A stretch of 59,628 nucleotides of DNA, taken from the NCBI GenBank assembly GCA_016903675.1, contig JADQBA010000050.1:1-59628 (forward strand). Direction: 5' to 3'. Position 1 is the first letter of the stretch. Every line of letters starts with the position of its first letter. This document shows, piece by piece, positions 59,522 to 59,628 of the stretch. The notes under the pieces are model-generated. The model saw only the letters and a list, made by a program, of their open reading frames with translations. It was not told the origin of the DNA and ran no database searches. This stretch comes from Stigonema ocellatum SAG 48.90 = DSM 106950 (GTDB taxonomy: Bacteria; Cyanobacteriota; Cyanobacteriia; Cyanobacteriales; Nostocaceae). The translations under genes and the position numbers were made by a program.

Positions 59522-59628
59522 TTAGATTTTAGACTCCTCAACAGAGTTGTCGAGAACCTGTTGAATAAGCTCACAATTGTGAGCTAGCTTCCGTTGCTTG
59601 ATCGGTTGAGCAGGATTACCAGCATAGA
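59522..59628 (-). CDS. Hexapeptide-type acetyltransferase, C-terminal part (partial)
   Basis: The frame enters from the right edge: YAGNPAQPIKQRKLAHNCEL, then IQQVLDNSVEESKI and TAA 59522-59524. The AGNPAQPIKQR sequence is the end of a left-handed beta-helix acetyltransferase (WcaF/serine acetyltransferase type). Consistent with a polysaccharide locus continuing beyond the window. 59385-59521 has no other gene. Confidence 0.7.
   Translation of the reverse strand, partial: YAGNPAQPIKQRKLAHNCELIQQVLDNSVEESKI

Overview
The window is a chromosomal segment of a filamentous cyanobacterium, most likely Nostocales. The evidence is recurrent HIP1-type octamers (GCGATCGC), 7-bp tandem repeats (GGGGAAT, AGGAGTT), many small palindromic dispersed repeats, and gene content typical of the group: an SPS-like glycosyltransferase, a sphX/pst-type phosphate transporter, Uma2, CutA, and outer-membrane porin remnants. 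The species assignment is inference; no rRNA is present. The only RNA gene I can support is tRNA-Gln(UUG) on the minus strand near 1.3 kb.

Layout. 0-6.5 kb: a decayed IS200-type transposase, a small coiled-coil protein, tRNA-Gln, a GH25 lysozyme, an SPS-like glycosyltransferase, then 1.2 kb of palindromic and tandem repeats. 6.5-14.2 kb: two small proteins, a LysR regulator divergent from an FMN-dependent 2-hydroxy-acid oxidase, a proline-rich protein with a broken membrane-anchored neighbour, a class IV aminotransferase, a ribbon-helix-helix (RHH) protein with a textbook -1 frameshift signal, and an MBL-fold protein. 14.9-18.7 kb: pstS-pstC-pstA-pstB. 18.9-21.0 kb: mtnD, mtnB, an ABM-domain protein and a Uma2 protein. 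21.4-26.4 kb: remains of an AAA-ATPase gene pair, glycogen phosphorylase, HdeD-like protein.

26.5-50.3 kb is a large sulfur-acquisition island. It holds ssuE and ssuD, ssuC, ssuB, three SsuA-type binding lipoproteins, an SfnB/DszC-like flavoprotein, a nitroreductase, a fourth, more distant binding lipoprotein that follows an AprA/SdhA-type FAD protein and a 2x[4Fe-4S] ferredoxin, then a periplasmic MsrA and a class II aldolase. ABC transporter and flavin enzymes together predict uptake of sulfonates or sulfones and release of sulfite; the FAD/ferredoxin pair may be an additional, undescribed redox branch. The island is littered with gene stumps (methyltransferase, PpiC, porin, TetR paralogue) and miniature inverted-repeat elements.

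50.4-59.6 kb is an envelope/exopolysaccharide region, mostly on the minus strand: a PhyH-type dioxygenase, a secreted beta-helix protein and its internally deleted copy, a GT11-like glycosyltransferase, rfbC, rfbA interrupted by one in-frame TAA, an OafA-type acyltransferase and, running off the end, a hexapeptide acetyltransferase.

The most striking signal is at 13054-13096. A_AAA_AAA is followed at once by the 0-frame stop, a 6-nt spacer and a perfect 10-bp hairpin, and an open -1 frame continues the coiled coil for 34 residues. Second is the identical ACGAA-N4-TTCGT operator found both in front of a TetR gene and in front of a secreted-protein gene 11 kb away, the latter beside a stump of a second TetR gene.
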